DNA of 64,000 bases from an uncultured Acetatifactor sp. (GTDB lineage Bacteria > Bacillota > Clostridia > Lachnospirales > Lachnospiraceae): NCBI GenBank assembly GCA_910577665.1, contig CAJTOJ010000009.1:1-64000 (forward strand), read 5' to 3'. Position numbers and translations under genes: made by a program. Positions 1-8,596 of this stretch are shown piece by piece. The stretch's first letter is position 1, and each line of letters starts with the position of its first letter. Under the pieces are notes generated by a model. That model saw only the letters and a list, made by a program, of their open reading frames with translations. It was not told the origin of the DNA and ran no database searches.

Positions 1-56
1 TTCGCGTTTTGTGTGCATTCTCGTAACAGTTCAGTGCCCTGTCTGAACTGTTACGA
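1..56 (+). repeat. Tail of a dispersed palindromic repeat, ending in a hairpin
   Basis: Bases 1-20 match the distal part of the repeat copy at 16130-16247 (shared GTTTTGTGTGCAT). Bases 21-34 and 43-56 form a perfect 14-bp stem with an 8-base loop, followed by a T-rich stretch, so it may also act as a terminator for a gene to the left. Almost the same hairpin recurs at 4911-4942 with one loop base changed. The rest of this copy lies outside the window. Confidence 0.7.
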
Positions 57-156
57 CTTTTCTTATTAACAGACGGATAAGTAATGACAAGCTTCTTTTT
101 TTATGTTAGAATTTCTTAAGAATGCTGAAACTGGAACAGACAGGAGGGATGCTGTT

Positions 157-2445
157 ATGCAGAAGGGAGCAGACAGTAATTTGATAGAACATATCTTGAA
201 TCTTTTAAGCATCCCGGAATACAGCCATATGGAGATAGAGCAGATTATGGAGGATACTGCACGAGAGGAAGCGTCCACTCCGGAGGGAACCCATTATATC
301 CGGATCGTGCAGGAAGTTCTTCAGTTTATGGATGAGATGCCGGGGGGCTTTCTGATTTACCATGCAGATGAGGGCGAGCAGATTATTTACGCCAACAAAG
401 CATTGTTGCGGATCTTCCAGTGTAAGACATTGGCGGAATTCAGGGAGTGGACAGGGAACTCTTTTAAAGGATTTGTGTATCCGGAGGATCTGGAGCTGGT
501 GGAGCGGAGTATCCGGGAACAGATAGCAGACAGCCAGTATGACCTGGACTATGTGGAATACCGGATTCTGCGGAAAGACGGCGAGATCCGTTGGCTGGAG
601 GATTATGGGCATTTTGTCCAAAGTAAGACAGTGGGTGATATTTTCTATGTCTTTGTGGGGGATGCCACAGAGAAAAAGAAACGCCAGCAGGACGAGAAGG
701 CAGCGCTTGTCAGGGAGAAGGAGCAGGAAAAACGCAAGATCAAAAGTCTGATGGAGGAATATGACAAAGAGAGGACGCTGATCAACCAGGAGTACCTGCG
801 GCGGTTGGAAGTGATAGAAAGCTTGAGTGTCAGCTATGAATCCATTTTATATGCAGATCTGAATACCAACAGGATACTGCCCTACCGTTTGAGCGGCCGG
901 ACGGAACGACAGTTTGAGAGCCGGTACCAGGTGATGGAATTTAGCTGGTTTATGGCAGACTATATTGCCACCTGGGTCCATCCGGAGGACCGTTCCAGGG
1001 TAGAGAAGGCCATGTCCGTGGATTATATCAAGGAAAAGCTCACTTACAATAAGACCTATTATGTGAATTTCCGGGCTTTGAAAGGGGGGGAACTTCAGTA
1101 CCTGCAATTGCGTATCGTAAATGTAGGGGAGAAAAAGCAGATCTCCCAGGTGGTTATGGGGTTCCGCAGGGTGGATGAGGAAGTACTCCGGGGGATGGAA
1201 CAGAAGCAGCTTCTGGAGGAGGCGCTTAAGAATGCCAATCTGGCGATTACGGCTAAGAATACTTTCCTCTCCAACATGTCACATGATATGCGGACTCCAC
1301 TGAATGCCATTTTCGGTTATACCATCCTGGCCAGGAAGTATATCGCGGAAAAGGATGCCGTTCTGGGATATCTGGGCAAAATAGAGGCTTCCAGCGGACA
1401 GTTGCTGGATCTGATTGAGAAGGTGCTGGAGATCTCCTGGACAGAGGCACAGAATGTCCATGTGGTGGAAGGGGAATGCAATCTGTGTGATATCATACAG
1501 GATACCCAGAAGACTCTGCATACACAGGCAGAGGAGAAAGGGATCGACCTGTCTGTGGAGGCCACGGACCTACAGCATTGTGATGTGTATGCGGACGAGG
1601 AGAAGCTTAGGCAGATACTGTTGTATCTGGGGAACAATGCTGTGTCCTATACAGAGAATGGGGGCAGGGTGGTAGTCAGTGTCACAGAGGTGCAGAAGCT
1701 GCCCAACCATTATGCAGTGTATCAGTTCGTGGTGGAAGATACCGGCATTGGTATCAGTAAGGAGTTTCTGGAACATATCTTTGAGCCCTTTGAGCGGGAG
1801 AAGAATACCACCTTCAGTGGGATCCACGGAACCGGACTGGGTCTTACCATTGTGAAGAACCTGGTGGATGTACTGGGTGGGCATATTAAGGTCAGCAGCA
1901 CCGTGGGCAAGGGCAGTACCTTTACTGTGACATTGCGGTTCCGCATACAGAACCAGCCTGTTGTCTTTTCCGCAGATACGGAATCGGCCCTCTCCCAGCT
2001 TCTGAAGCAGAAGATTCTGTTGGTGGAGGACAATGAGATCAATCTGGAGATAGAGACAGAGATTCTCCAGGGGCTGGGATTCTTCATTGAGACTGCTACA
2101 GATGGCAGTGTTGCAGTGGAAAAGGTGGAGAAATCCAAACCAGGGGAGTTCGGACTGGTACTGATGGACGTACAGATGCCTGTCATGGACGGCAGGCAGG
2201 CGGCGGAGGCGATCAGGAGGCTGGGGGATCCGGGCCTGTCCCATATTCCTATCATTGCCCTGTCCGCCAATGCATATGAGAGCGACAAGAAGAGATCCAT
2301 AGAAAGCGGGATGGATGCCCATCTTACCAAGCCCATTGACATTCCGGTGCTGCTGGACACCATTGCCAAGACCATCCAGGGACGGGAAGCCATGCAGAAG
2401 GAGGAGATGGAGCAGGATACAAAAGGTCCGGGAGGGGGTGTGTAA
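157..2445 (+). CDS. Hybrid sensor histidine kinase with PAS domains and C-terminal receiver
   Basis: A 762-residue hybrid kinase. No membrane segment is visible, so it is probably cytoplasmic. A PAS domain lies near residues 55-180 and is followed by a charged coiled coil. A second PAS-like domain lies near 220-335, then a HisKA domain with the phospho-accepting His376 in SHDMRTPLN. The HATPase follows (N box NNAVSYT, DTGIGI, GTGLGLTI), and last a receiver with VEDN, Asp671 in LMDVQMP and a conserved Lys in LTKP. The ATG at 157 is chosen because AGGAGG stands at 142-147; an in-frame ATG at 103 lacks such a site. No partner regulator is adjacent, so phosphate probably passes to its own receiver and on to an HPt protein elsewhere. 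The signal is unknown. Confidence 0.9.
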   Translation: MQKGADSNLIEHILNLLSIPEYSHMEIEQIMEDTAREEASTPEGTHYIRIVQEVLQFMDEMPGGFLIYHADEGEQIIYANKALLRIFQCKTLAEFREWTGNSFKGFVYPEDLELVERSIREQIADSQYDLDYVEYRILRKDGEIRWLEDYGHFVQSKTVGDIFYVFVGDATEKKKRQQDEKAALVREKEQEKRKIKSLMEEYDKERTLINQEYLRRLEVIESLSVSYESILYADLNTNRILPYRLSGRTERQFESRYQVMEFSWFMADYIATWVHPEDRSRVEKAMSVDYIKEKLTYNKTYYVNFRALKGGELQYLQLRIVNVGEKKQISQVVMGFRRVDEEVLRGMEQKQLLEEALKNANLAITAKNTFLSNMSHDMRTPLNAIFGYTILARKYIAEKDAVLGYLGKIEASSGQLLDLIEKVLEISWTEAQNVHVVEGECNLCDIIQDTQKTLHTQAEEKGIDLSVEATDLQHCDVYADEEKLRQILLYLGNNAVSYTENGGRVVVSVTEVQKLPNHYAVYQFVVEDTGIGISKEFLEHIFEPFEREKNTTFSGIHGTGLGLTIVKNLVDVLGGHIKVSSTVGKGSTFTVTLRFRIQNQPVVFSADTESALSQLLKQKILLVEDNEINLEIETEILQGLGFFIETATDGSVAVEKVEKSKPGEFGLVLMDVQMPVMDGRQAAEAIRRLGDPGLSHIPIIALSANAYESDKKRSIESGMDAHLTKPIDIPVLLDTIAKTIQGREAMQKEEMEQDTKGPGGGV

Positions 2446-2516
2446 CCACCTGTGGAGGACGGTTGCCGTAAATGGGGAAAGTGGTAAGGCAGTAAATGTC
2501 TGGAAAGGAGTCTGTT

Positions 2517-3464
2517 ATGGGGAGTATATATAGAAGCGCGGCGGAACTGATCGGACACACGCCGCTTATGGAAGTGGCGAACTATGCCAGGGAGCGGGAG
2601 ATCAGGGATGTTTCCCTTCTGGTAAAACTGGAGTATCTGAATCCTGCGGGCAGTGTCAAAGACAGGGTGGCCCTGGCCATGGTGGAAGATGCGGAGGAAA
2701 AAGGCATCCTGGTAAAAGGTACAACCATCATAGAACCCACTTCAGGCAACACAGGGATAGGTCTGGCCTGCGTGGCAGCAGCCAGGGGATATCAAGTGAT
2801 ACTGACCCTTCCGGATACCATGAGTATGGAGCGGAGAACCCTGCTGCAGGCATATGGGGCCAGGCTGGTGCTGACGGAAGGGAAAAGGGGAATGACAGGT
2901 GCTATCGAGAAGGCAGAAGAACTGCGATGCCAGATACCGGGGGCAGTCATTCTGGGACAGTTTGAGAATCCTGCCAATCCGGCGGCACATGCTGCCTCCA
3001 CAGGACCAGAGATCTGGGAGGATACAGAGGGCAGGGTGGATATCTTCGTGGCAGGGGTGGGTACCGGGGGTACTCTTACGGGGACGGGTACTTACTTGAA
3101 ATCCCGGAATCCTGAAATACAGGTGGTGGCAGTGGAACCAGCGGATTCGCCGGTACTTTCCGGCGGCCTGCCAGGCCCCCACAAGCTCCAGGGCATTGGG
3201 GCAGGCTTTGTGCCTTCCATCCTGGATACCCGGATCTATGATGAGGTGCTGACAGTGGAGACTGAGCAGGCATTTGCAGCAGGCCGCCTGCTGGCCAGAC
3301 AGGAGGGGATTCTGGCAGGCATCACCTCCGGTGCAGCACTGTATGCTGCGGAAGTGATGGCAAAGAGGCCGGAAAATAAGGGGAAAACCATTGTGGCACT
3401 GCTTCCGGATTCCGGGGACAGATACCTTTCCACGCCTATGTTTGCACCGGAGGCGGATGGGTAA
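2517..3464 (+). CDS. cysK: Cysteine synthase (O-acetylserine sulfhydrylase)
   Basis: A 315-residue PLP enzyme that makes cysteine from O-acetylserine and sulfide. The PLP-binding Lys48 lies in GSVKDR, the substrate loop is EPTSGNTGIGLA, and the phosphate-binding loop is GVGTGGTLTGTG, all typical of CysK/CysM. The length is normal for the family. The ATG at 2517 is preferred over the in-frame ATG at 2496 because AAAGGAG at 2504-2510 is correctly spaced for it. It follows the kinase gene by 71 bases and might be co-transcribed. CysK and CysM cannot be told apart with certainty by eye. Confidence 0.92.
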   Translation: MGSIYRSAAELIGHTPLMEVANYAREREIRDVSLLVKLEYLNPAGSVKDRVALAMVEDAEEKGILVKGTTIIEPTSGNTGIGLACVAAARGYQVILTLPDTMSMERRTLLQAYGARLVLTEGKRGMTGAIEKAEELRCQIPGAVILGQFENPANPAAHAASTGPEIWEDTEGRVDIFVAGVGTGGTLTGTGTYLKSRNPEIQVVAVEPADSPVLSGGLPGPHKLQGIGAGFVPSILDTRIYDEVLTVETEQAFAAGRLLARQEGILAGITSGAALYAAEVMAKRPENKGKTIVALLPDSGDRYLSTPMFAPEADG

Positions 3465-3601
3465 GAAAGGTTTACCTCCAAATGCTGTGAAGAGCGCATC
3501 CGGCGGTGCAGGGAAGATGTGCTTCCGAATGCTGTGAACTGTGAAGGGCAAATCCGGATACAGGAGTAGGAGATCCCAGGTACAGGATACGGGAGCTTAC
3601 C

Positions 3602-4741
3602 CTATGTGAGGTTTTCCCTTTGGTAGATGCACAGGGTGTTATCCATATGCAAAGTATCTATAAGCTCCCAGTTCCCGGGAACACGGCGGTAGAGCTGTAT
3701 GGTACCGGTTCCTGCGCCACCTGCCAGGACAGGCCTGCGGGACTTGACTCCTTCCGGACTCTCGTAATTTAGGGCAAACATCTGCTCTCTGGTACAGGAA
3801 CAGGAGATTTTTACCATGGCTCTCCGGTTCTTGGCCACAATGCGCCAGGCCAGACGTTTTCCAGTCTCCTTCTTCTCCCATTTCAGCCGGGAAGATAACA
3901 GGGTACCTGGCAGGCCGAAGGTAAAATCTTCTCCGGTATAGGTCAGCTGGATGGCCAGTCTGCGCCGCAGGGGGAAGCAGAGGAGCCGTGGGCAGCAGCC
4001 GTCCAGGGCCAGCACAGAGTGGCGCAGTTCCTGGCCGGAATGTTCACTGGTGAGCCTGCCGGAGGCAAGCTGTAGCCAGGGCCTGTTGAAAGCACGCCCC
4101 CAGTGTTTGTCCGCATATCCGTAACTGGAATCTGCATCTACCTGGTAGGTTACGCCATCCAGGGTCACATGCCCCCTGAAGAAGCTCCGGATTCCTTCCC
4201 CATGCCAGAAGCTGTCCAGGGCATGCAAAGCCTGGAACAGGGGACCTGCCAGGAAACCGGTGTGGCAGGAGACTGCTTTGTGTACTTCCACATCCCATTC
4301 CAGAGTACCGGCATCTGACAGGAAGAACCGCTGTGTGGCTTCTGATGGTGTCACTTCCAGAGAGCCATGTAGACGGTCTTCGCTGTAGAGACAGTCCCCT
4401 ACCCGCATGATGAGCGGACTGCCAGAGGCCTGTAAGGCATCCATGGGATAAAAATGATGAAGCTGCACGCCCGGGCTGCCATCGCTGCCGGGAAAAGCTC
4501 CTGCCTTGACCATCACATAGGAAGGCCGGATACCGTTCTTTTTGTTATGGGGAAACTGACCTAACAAGGGAGTGCTACCGCCCAACCCTGGATTCACAAG
4601 GAAGAATTCTATGAAAAAAATACGGCTTGTTTCCGTTTCGGAGGAATACCCGGAAAAAGAATGCCACCAGCGCAGATAGCCTTTTCTGGCCCGGGAGCCG
4701 TGTAACATACATGCATTTCTGGCCAAGTCAGACTGATTCAT
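3602..4741 (-). CDS. Tocopherol-cyclase-like lipocalin-fold protein
   Basis: A 379-residue protein without signal peptide or membrane segment. The N-terminal GYLRWWHSFSG, the central DKHWGRAFNRPWLQL and the repeated beta-rich segments resemble the tocopherol cyclase / hydroxyneurosporene-dehydratase-like families, which share a double lipocalin barrel. The family name is a recognition by motif, not by search. No tocopherol or carotenoid genes are near, so it more likely binds or modifies some other hydrophobic molecule. The Shine-Dalgarno site is weak (AGCAGG), but a good promoter precedes the gene on the minus strand. The gene is convergent with cysK. Confidence 0.6.
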   Translation of the reverse strand: MNQSDLARNACMLHGSRARKGYLRWWHSFSGYSSETETSRIFFIEFFLVNPGLGGSTPLLGQFPHNKKNGIRPSYVMVKAGAFPGSDGSPGVQLHHFYPMDALQASGSPLIMRVGDCLYSEDRLHGSLEVTPSEATQRFFLSDAGTLEWDVEVHKAVSCHTGFLAGPLFQALHALDSFWHGEGIRSFFRGHVTLDGVTYQVDADSSYGYADKHWGRAFNRPWLQLASGRLTSEHSGQELRHSVLALDGCCPRLLCFPLRRRLAIQLTYTGEDFTFGLPGTLLSSRLKWEKKETGKRLAWRIVAKNRRAMVKISCSCTREQMFALNYESPEGVKSRRPVLAGGAGTGTIQLYRRVPGNWELIDTLHMDNTLCIYQRENLT

Positions 4742-4852
4742 CTATCATACCTGCTTTCTGATCATGTCCGGTAGTACGGTCATGGAACTGCCCGGAAAGA
4801 GATGGTTTCTCCCAAACAGGTTCCTTTACAACATTTCGTAGTCAATACCTCT

Positions 4853-4881
4853 ATTATAATACCAGATGTAGTGTCTGACAA
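4853..4881 (-). promoter_or_regulatory. Sigma-70-type promoter of the lipocalin-like gene
   Basis: On the minus strand TTGTCA (4876-4881) is followed after 17 bases by TATAAT (4853-4858). This lies about 110 bases upstream of the ATG at 4741. The match is close to consensus with ideal spacing. Confidence 0.65.
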
Positions 4882-4910
4882 TAGTGTCGGTGAAATATTA
4901 AGAAAGTCAT

Positions 4911-5076
4911 GTAACAGTTCAGCGCCCTGTCTGAACTGTTACAAAGTCATCTTGAGCATCGTTGCGGTTCCCCCGGTATGATCGCAAAGTGTTTTCACGC
5001 GTTCTTTCCGTGACAAACCCGAGACTGTGTGCGCGAAATCATTGTTCTGCGTTTCTGCGCATCTATTACTGTGAAC
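4911..5076 (+). repeat. Dispersed palindromic repeat: stand-alone hairpin plus full copy
   Basis: Bases 4911-4922 and 4931-4942 form a perfect 12-bp stem that repeats the hairpin at 21-56. Directly after it, 4961-5076 is a copy of the repeat family. It has the core TTTTCACGCGTTCTTT, then GACAAACCCGAGACTG, and an end reading TTACTGTGAAC. It lies between two divergent genes and precedes the GH127 gene by 100 bases. Confidence 0.75.
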
Positions 5077-5176
5077 CATGACGGGATATTTTCTCTTGCA
5101 AAAAATAGAAGAAAGGGAAATAATAGATAGGAGAGAACGCCGGTGTAACAGAGAAAACAAAAAGGAGGGTATACAC

Positions 5177-7342
5177 ATGGACAGAATTTATTTTAATCAT
5201 CCGCTTGACTTAAAGCAAGTGGAGATTACAGATGCTTTCTGGGGGAGGGAGCAGGAACTGGTGCGCAGGGAGGTAATCCCCTACCAGTGGGAGGCTTTAA
5301 ATGACAGGGTACCAGGGGCGGCTCCCAGCTATTGCATGCAGAATTTCAAGACCGCAGGCCGGATTATGAGCCAAAAACGTCAGCAGGGGAGCGCTTTTGT
5401 GGCACCGTCATATTCTTACCGGGGGTTTGAGGCCCTGCCGGAGGATAAGGCCGCTCCTGATCCGGACAGGTTTTACGGATTTGTATTCCAGGACAGTGAC
5501 TTTGCAAAATGGATTGAGGCGGTGGGCTATGCCCTGGCCAGTCATCCCGATCCAGAGCTGGAGAAAACAGCGGATGAAGCCATTGACATCGTGTGTGCTG
5601 CCCAGGCGGAGAATGGCTATCTGGACACCTATTATATCATCAATGGAATGGACCGGATCTTTACCAACCTGAAGGATCACCACGAACTCTATTGTTTTGG
5701 CCATCTGGCAGAGGGGGCTGTGGCTTATTACCAGGCCACTGGCAAGGACAAATTGTTACAGGCAGTGGGGCGGTATGCGGATTTCATCATGGAGCATTTC
5801 GGGCCTGGTGAAGGGCAGTGCAAGGGGTATCCTGGTCATGAGATTGCGGAGATGGCCCTGGCCAGGCTGTATGAACTGACTGGAGAGGGGAAATACCTGG
5901 AGCTTTCGAAATTTTTCCTGGACAGGAGAGGAGAGAATCCCCACTATTTTGACCAGGAGGAGAAGGAGCGGGCAGCTTATGAGGGCAGACCTTATAAGGC
6001 ACCTGGGGACGAAGAACGCTATACATACTACCAGGCCCATCTGCCAGTGCGGGAACAGTCTGAGGCGGTGGGACATGCGGTTCGCGCAGTCTACCTTTAC
6101 AGCGGTATGGCGGATGTGGCCAGGCTCACAGGGGATGAGAGGCTGTCTGACGCCTGCGGGAGACTGTGGGACAGTATTGAGAGGGAGAAGCTGTATGTGA
6201 CGGGGGGCATCGGGGGCACTCATCTGGGGGAAGCTTTCTCCTATCCCTATGACCTGCCCAATGACACAGCCTATTCCGAGACCTGTGCGGCCATCGGCCT
6301 GGTCTTCTTTGCCAGACGTATGCTTCAGATGCAGCCAAAAGCCTGCTATGGGGATGTAATGGAGCAGGCCTTGTACAATACGGTACTGGCAGGCATGGCG
6401 CTGGATGGCAGGAGCTTCTTCTATGTGAATCCCCTGGAAGTAGTCCCGGAGGCATCCAGGAAGGACGGACGCAAGTCACATGTACAGAGTACACGCCAGA
6501 AATGGTTTGGCTGTGCCTGTTGCCCGCCGAATATTGCAAGGCTGGTCAGTTCCCTGGGGGCTTACATATACACCCAGGGCCAGGATACACTGTATACCCA
6601 TCTGTATGTGGGAAGCCAGGTGGAGGCAAGGATAGGAGGCAGGATGCTGGATCTTAATGTGGAGAGCGGTTTTCCCTGGGACGGACAGGTGCATGTCACA
6701 ATTCACAGGGAGGAGGCTTTGGCTGGAACGGACAGCGCCACCCTGGCTTTCCGCATTCCTGGCTGGTGCAAGTGGGCACAGGCCAGGATATGCAGACAGG
6801 GAGAGACCGCCTGGAGCGGCAGATACGACCGGGAGGGAGGACTTTCCCTGCTTTGTGGCGGGGAAGAAGGAAAAGTGCAGGACGGCTATCTGTATCTGGC
6901 TTCTGACTGGCAGGATGGGGATGAAATCATGCTTTCCTTCCCCATGGAGGTGCGTATGGTCCAGGCCAATACCAGGGTGCGGGAGGATATGGGAAAAGTG
7001 GCTTTCCTGCGGGGACCGCTCTGCTACTGCCTGGAGGAGGCAGATAATGGGAAGGATCTGCAGCTTCTGCGGGTAGACATGGAGAAACTTTTTCCCGAAG
7101 GCCATGGAACCATGACACTGGATCAGGAAACGATAGCTGTGGAGAAGACAGGGGAACTGGGGCATGAAATGTGTCTCTTAAAGGTACCAGGGAAGCGTCA
7201 GGAGGAATCCGCGCCGGAGGAAGGGCTTTACAGGGAGTACAGGAGACAGAAGGAGAAATCGGTATCCATGACCCTGGTGCCCTATTATGCCTGGAATAAC
7301 CGGGGGGAAGGTGAGATGAGCGTCTGGGTTCGGTCGGAGTAG
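5177..7342 (+). CDS. GH127-type beta-L-arabinofuranosidase
   Basis: A 721-residue protein of the GH127/DUF1680 family, which removes beta-L-arabinofuranose from plant glycoprotein or pectic oligosaccharides. The HypBA1-type active-site set is visible: Glu368 and Cys370 in YSETCAA, and Cys448-Cys449 in CACCPPN. The Glu-to-CysCys spacing is the same as in the characterised enzyme, where these residues bind zinc and provide the cysteine nucleophile. No signal peptide is seen, so it should act on imported oligosaccharides. The ATG at 5177 has AAAGGAGG at 5161-5168; the longer reading frame from 5078 runs through the repeat and is rejected. GH146 is a related alternative. Confidence 0.88.
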   Translation: MDRIYFNHPLDLKQVEITDAFWGREQELVRREVIPYQWEALNDRVPGAAPSYCMQNFKTAGRIMSQKRQQGSAFVAPSYSYRGFEALPEDKAAPDPDRFYGFVFQDSDFAKWIEAVGYALASHPDPELEKTADEAIDIVCAAQAENGYLDTYYIINGMDRIFTNLKDHHELYCFGHLAEGAVAYYQATGKDKLLQAVGRYADFIMEHFGPGEGQCKGYPGHEIAEMALARLYELTGEGKYLELSKFFLDRRGENPHYFDQEEKERAAYEGRPYKAPGDEERYTYYQAHLPVREQSEAVGHAVRAVYLYSGMADVARLTGDERLSDACGRLWDSIEREKLYVTGGIGGTHLGEAFSYPYDLPNDTAYSETCAAIGLVFFARRMLQMQPKACYGDVMEQALYNTVLAGMALDGRSFFYVNPLEVVPEASRKDGRKSHVQSTRQKWFGCACCPPNIARLVSSLGAYIYTQGQDTLYTHLYVGSQVEARIGGRMLDLNVESGFPWDGQVHVTIHREEALAGTDSATLAFRIPGWCKWAQARICRQGETAWSGRYDREGGLSLLCGGEEGKVQDGYLYLASDWQDGDEIMLSFPMEVRMVQANTRVREDMGKVAFLRGPLCYCLEEADNGKDLQLLRVDMEKLFPEGHGTMTLDQETIAVEKTGELGHEMCLLKVPGKRQEESAPEEGLYREYRRQKEKSVSMTLVPYYAWNNRGEGEMSVWVRSE

Positions 7343-7357
7343 GCATTTCAAATTTTG

Positions 7358-7387
7358 ATTGGTATGCCCGCTGAAGCGGGCATGGGG
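7358..7387 (+). promoter_or_regulatory. Hairpin next to a ribosome binding site
   Basis: Bases 7364-7371 and 7376-7383 form an 8-bp perfect stem (ATGCCCGC / GCGGGCAT) with a TGAA loop. The Shine-Dalgarno-like GGGG at 7384-7387 follows directly, 7 bases before the ATG at 7395. The preceding ATTGGTATGC and the same layout recur before fabF at 39846-39871. It could be a translational control hairpin, or a terminator-like end of the GH127 transcript. Confidence 0.5.
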
Positions 7388-7394
7388 TGTAAAT

Positions 7395-7803
7395 ATGGAT
7401 ATCGGAGTATTTGACCACTATGAGGAGGATGGGCAGTTAAGCTTTTTCGGGTTTGGGGAAGAGGACGATGGGATCTGGATGCCCGGGGATCTGGAAGCTT
7501 ATGTGGATCCGGAGGGCACCACAGTGGAGGGGCCTTCCGGAATGGGGGGGGTCCAGAGGAGATCTCCGGAAAGAGGATTCCGGGAGGGAAGTTCCCGGGG
7601 AGGCTTTTCAGAAGCCAGCTTCCGGGAACAGCCAGCCTGTCCTGGGTGAACCTTTCGGACAGGGGATTGCTGTGTGTGCCTGCTGCGGGAGGATGCTTCT
7701 GGTGACACAGAAAGAAGGCCGCTATGTGTCTGCATGTAGCAAATGTGGGGTGACATATGCAAGGAACTGTTCGAAAATAACTTGTGAAAATGGCGCAGGC
7801 TAA
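7395..7803 (+). pseudogene. Small acidic zinc-ribbon protein, split by a frameshift in a run of eight G
   Basis: The first frame (from the ATG at 7395, starting MDIGVFDHYEEDGQLSFF) is acidic, is not recognised, and runs to 7649. The other frame continues to 7803 and ends in a zinc ribbon with Cys pairs CACCGRM and CSKCGVTY. The two frames meet at 7544-7551, a run of eight G. Removing one G would fuse them into one protein of about 135 residues. Real mutation, phase variation or a sequencing error are all possible. The function is unknown. It follows the GH127 gene by 52 bases and may be co-transcribed with it. Confidence 0.55.
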
Positions 7804-8000
7804 ATGCACATATGCAAGGCAGATCACAAGCTATGGAGGAACAGTTCCTGAGTAGGTGTCCGGGACTATGCATAGAATGGAAGGAATCATTTCAGAAAGG
7901 AGGATCTGGATGGCCGAAAAAAGAGCATGAGGATATTCTTTTTATGCTGGTTTGTCAGGGCTATGTATTTTGGATATATAGATCCGGGAAGGAGGAGACA

Positions 8001-8456
8001 ATGAAAAGCAATCTTACCACATTGTGTTATATCCAGCAGGAAGACAGATACTTGATGATGCACCGGGTGAAGAAAGAGCAGGATGTCAACAAGGACAAGT
8101 GGGTAGGGATCGGTGGTCACTTTGAGCCGGAGGAATCCCCGGAGGACTGCCTGCTGCGGGAGGTGAGGGAGGAGACAGGGCTGGAACTGGAATCCTGGCG
8201 TCTGCGGGGCATCATTACATTTATGACGGATATATGGCAGACGGAATATATGTTCCTCTATACGGCAGAATGCAATGAGGGGATTCTGGAGTGGGTTCCA
8301 AAAAAACAGGTATATGAGCTTCCCATCTGGGAGGGGGATAAGATTTTTTTCCGTCTTCTGGAGGAGGACAGGGGGTTCTTCTCTTTGAAGCTTAGGTACC
8401 AGGGGGATACGCTGGTGGAGGCAGTGCTGGATGGGCGTCCGATTTCGTGTGCGTAA
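8001..8456 (+). CDS. NUDIX hydrolase, MutT-like
   Basis: A 151-residue NUDIX protein. The Nudix box is complete: it begins GGHFEPEESPED and continues with REVREETGLE. The family hydrolyses nucleoside diphosphates linked to another group, commonly 8-oxo-dGTP. The ATG at 8001 has GGAGGAG at 7991-7997; the reading frame stays open back to 7812, but that extension has no family similarity that I recognise. The stop codon lies inside the first unit of a 22-bp direct repeat (8452-8473). The substrate cannot be told from sequence. The gap 7804-8000 before it holds nothing else that I can support. Confidence 0.88.
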   Translation: MKSNLTTLCYIQQEDRYLMMHRVKKEQDVNKDKWVGIGGHFEPEESPEDCLLREVREETGLELESWRLRGIITFMTDIWQTEYMFLYTAECNEGILEWVPKKQVYELPIWEGDKIFFRLLEEDRGFFSLKLRYQGDTLVEAVLDGRPISCA

Positions 8457-8596
8457 ACAGCCCAGCGTGCAAGAGGGTGCTGCTTAAGGACAGGAAAGCC
8501 GGCGTTCCACATAGGCATGAAAGCCCAGTCTCGATACGTAAACAGCCCAGCGTGCAAGCACGCGTGCTGTTTACGTATCGAGACTGGGCTTTCATG
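8452..8596. repeat. Long perfect inverted repeat with a duplicated arm between convergent genes
   Basis: Bases 8516-8546 are the exact reverse complement of 8566-8596 (31-bp arms). The inner part (8550-8555 / 8558-8563) forms a further small stem. A 22-bp segment of the left arm and loop (8537-8558) is repeated exactly at 8452-8473. The left unit contains the stop codon of the NUDIX gene and the right arm contains the stop codon of the LacI-type gene (8592-8594). The palindrome can act as a two-way barrier or terminator between the convergent genes, though it lacks clear T runs. Confidence 0.8.

Noticed and set aside
7812..8000. Longer N-terminus for the NUDIX hydrolase
   Set aside because: No family similarity, and GGAGGAG directly precedes the ATG at 8001.
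8517..8595. Two short ORFs on opposite strands both starting MKAQSRYVNS
   Set aside because: They are the two readings of one perfect palindrome, not genes.
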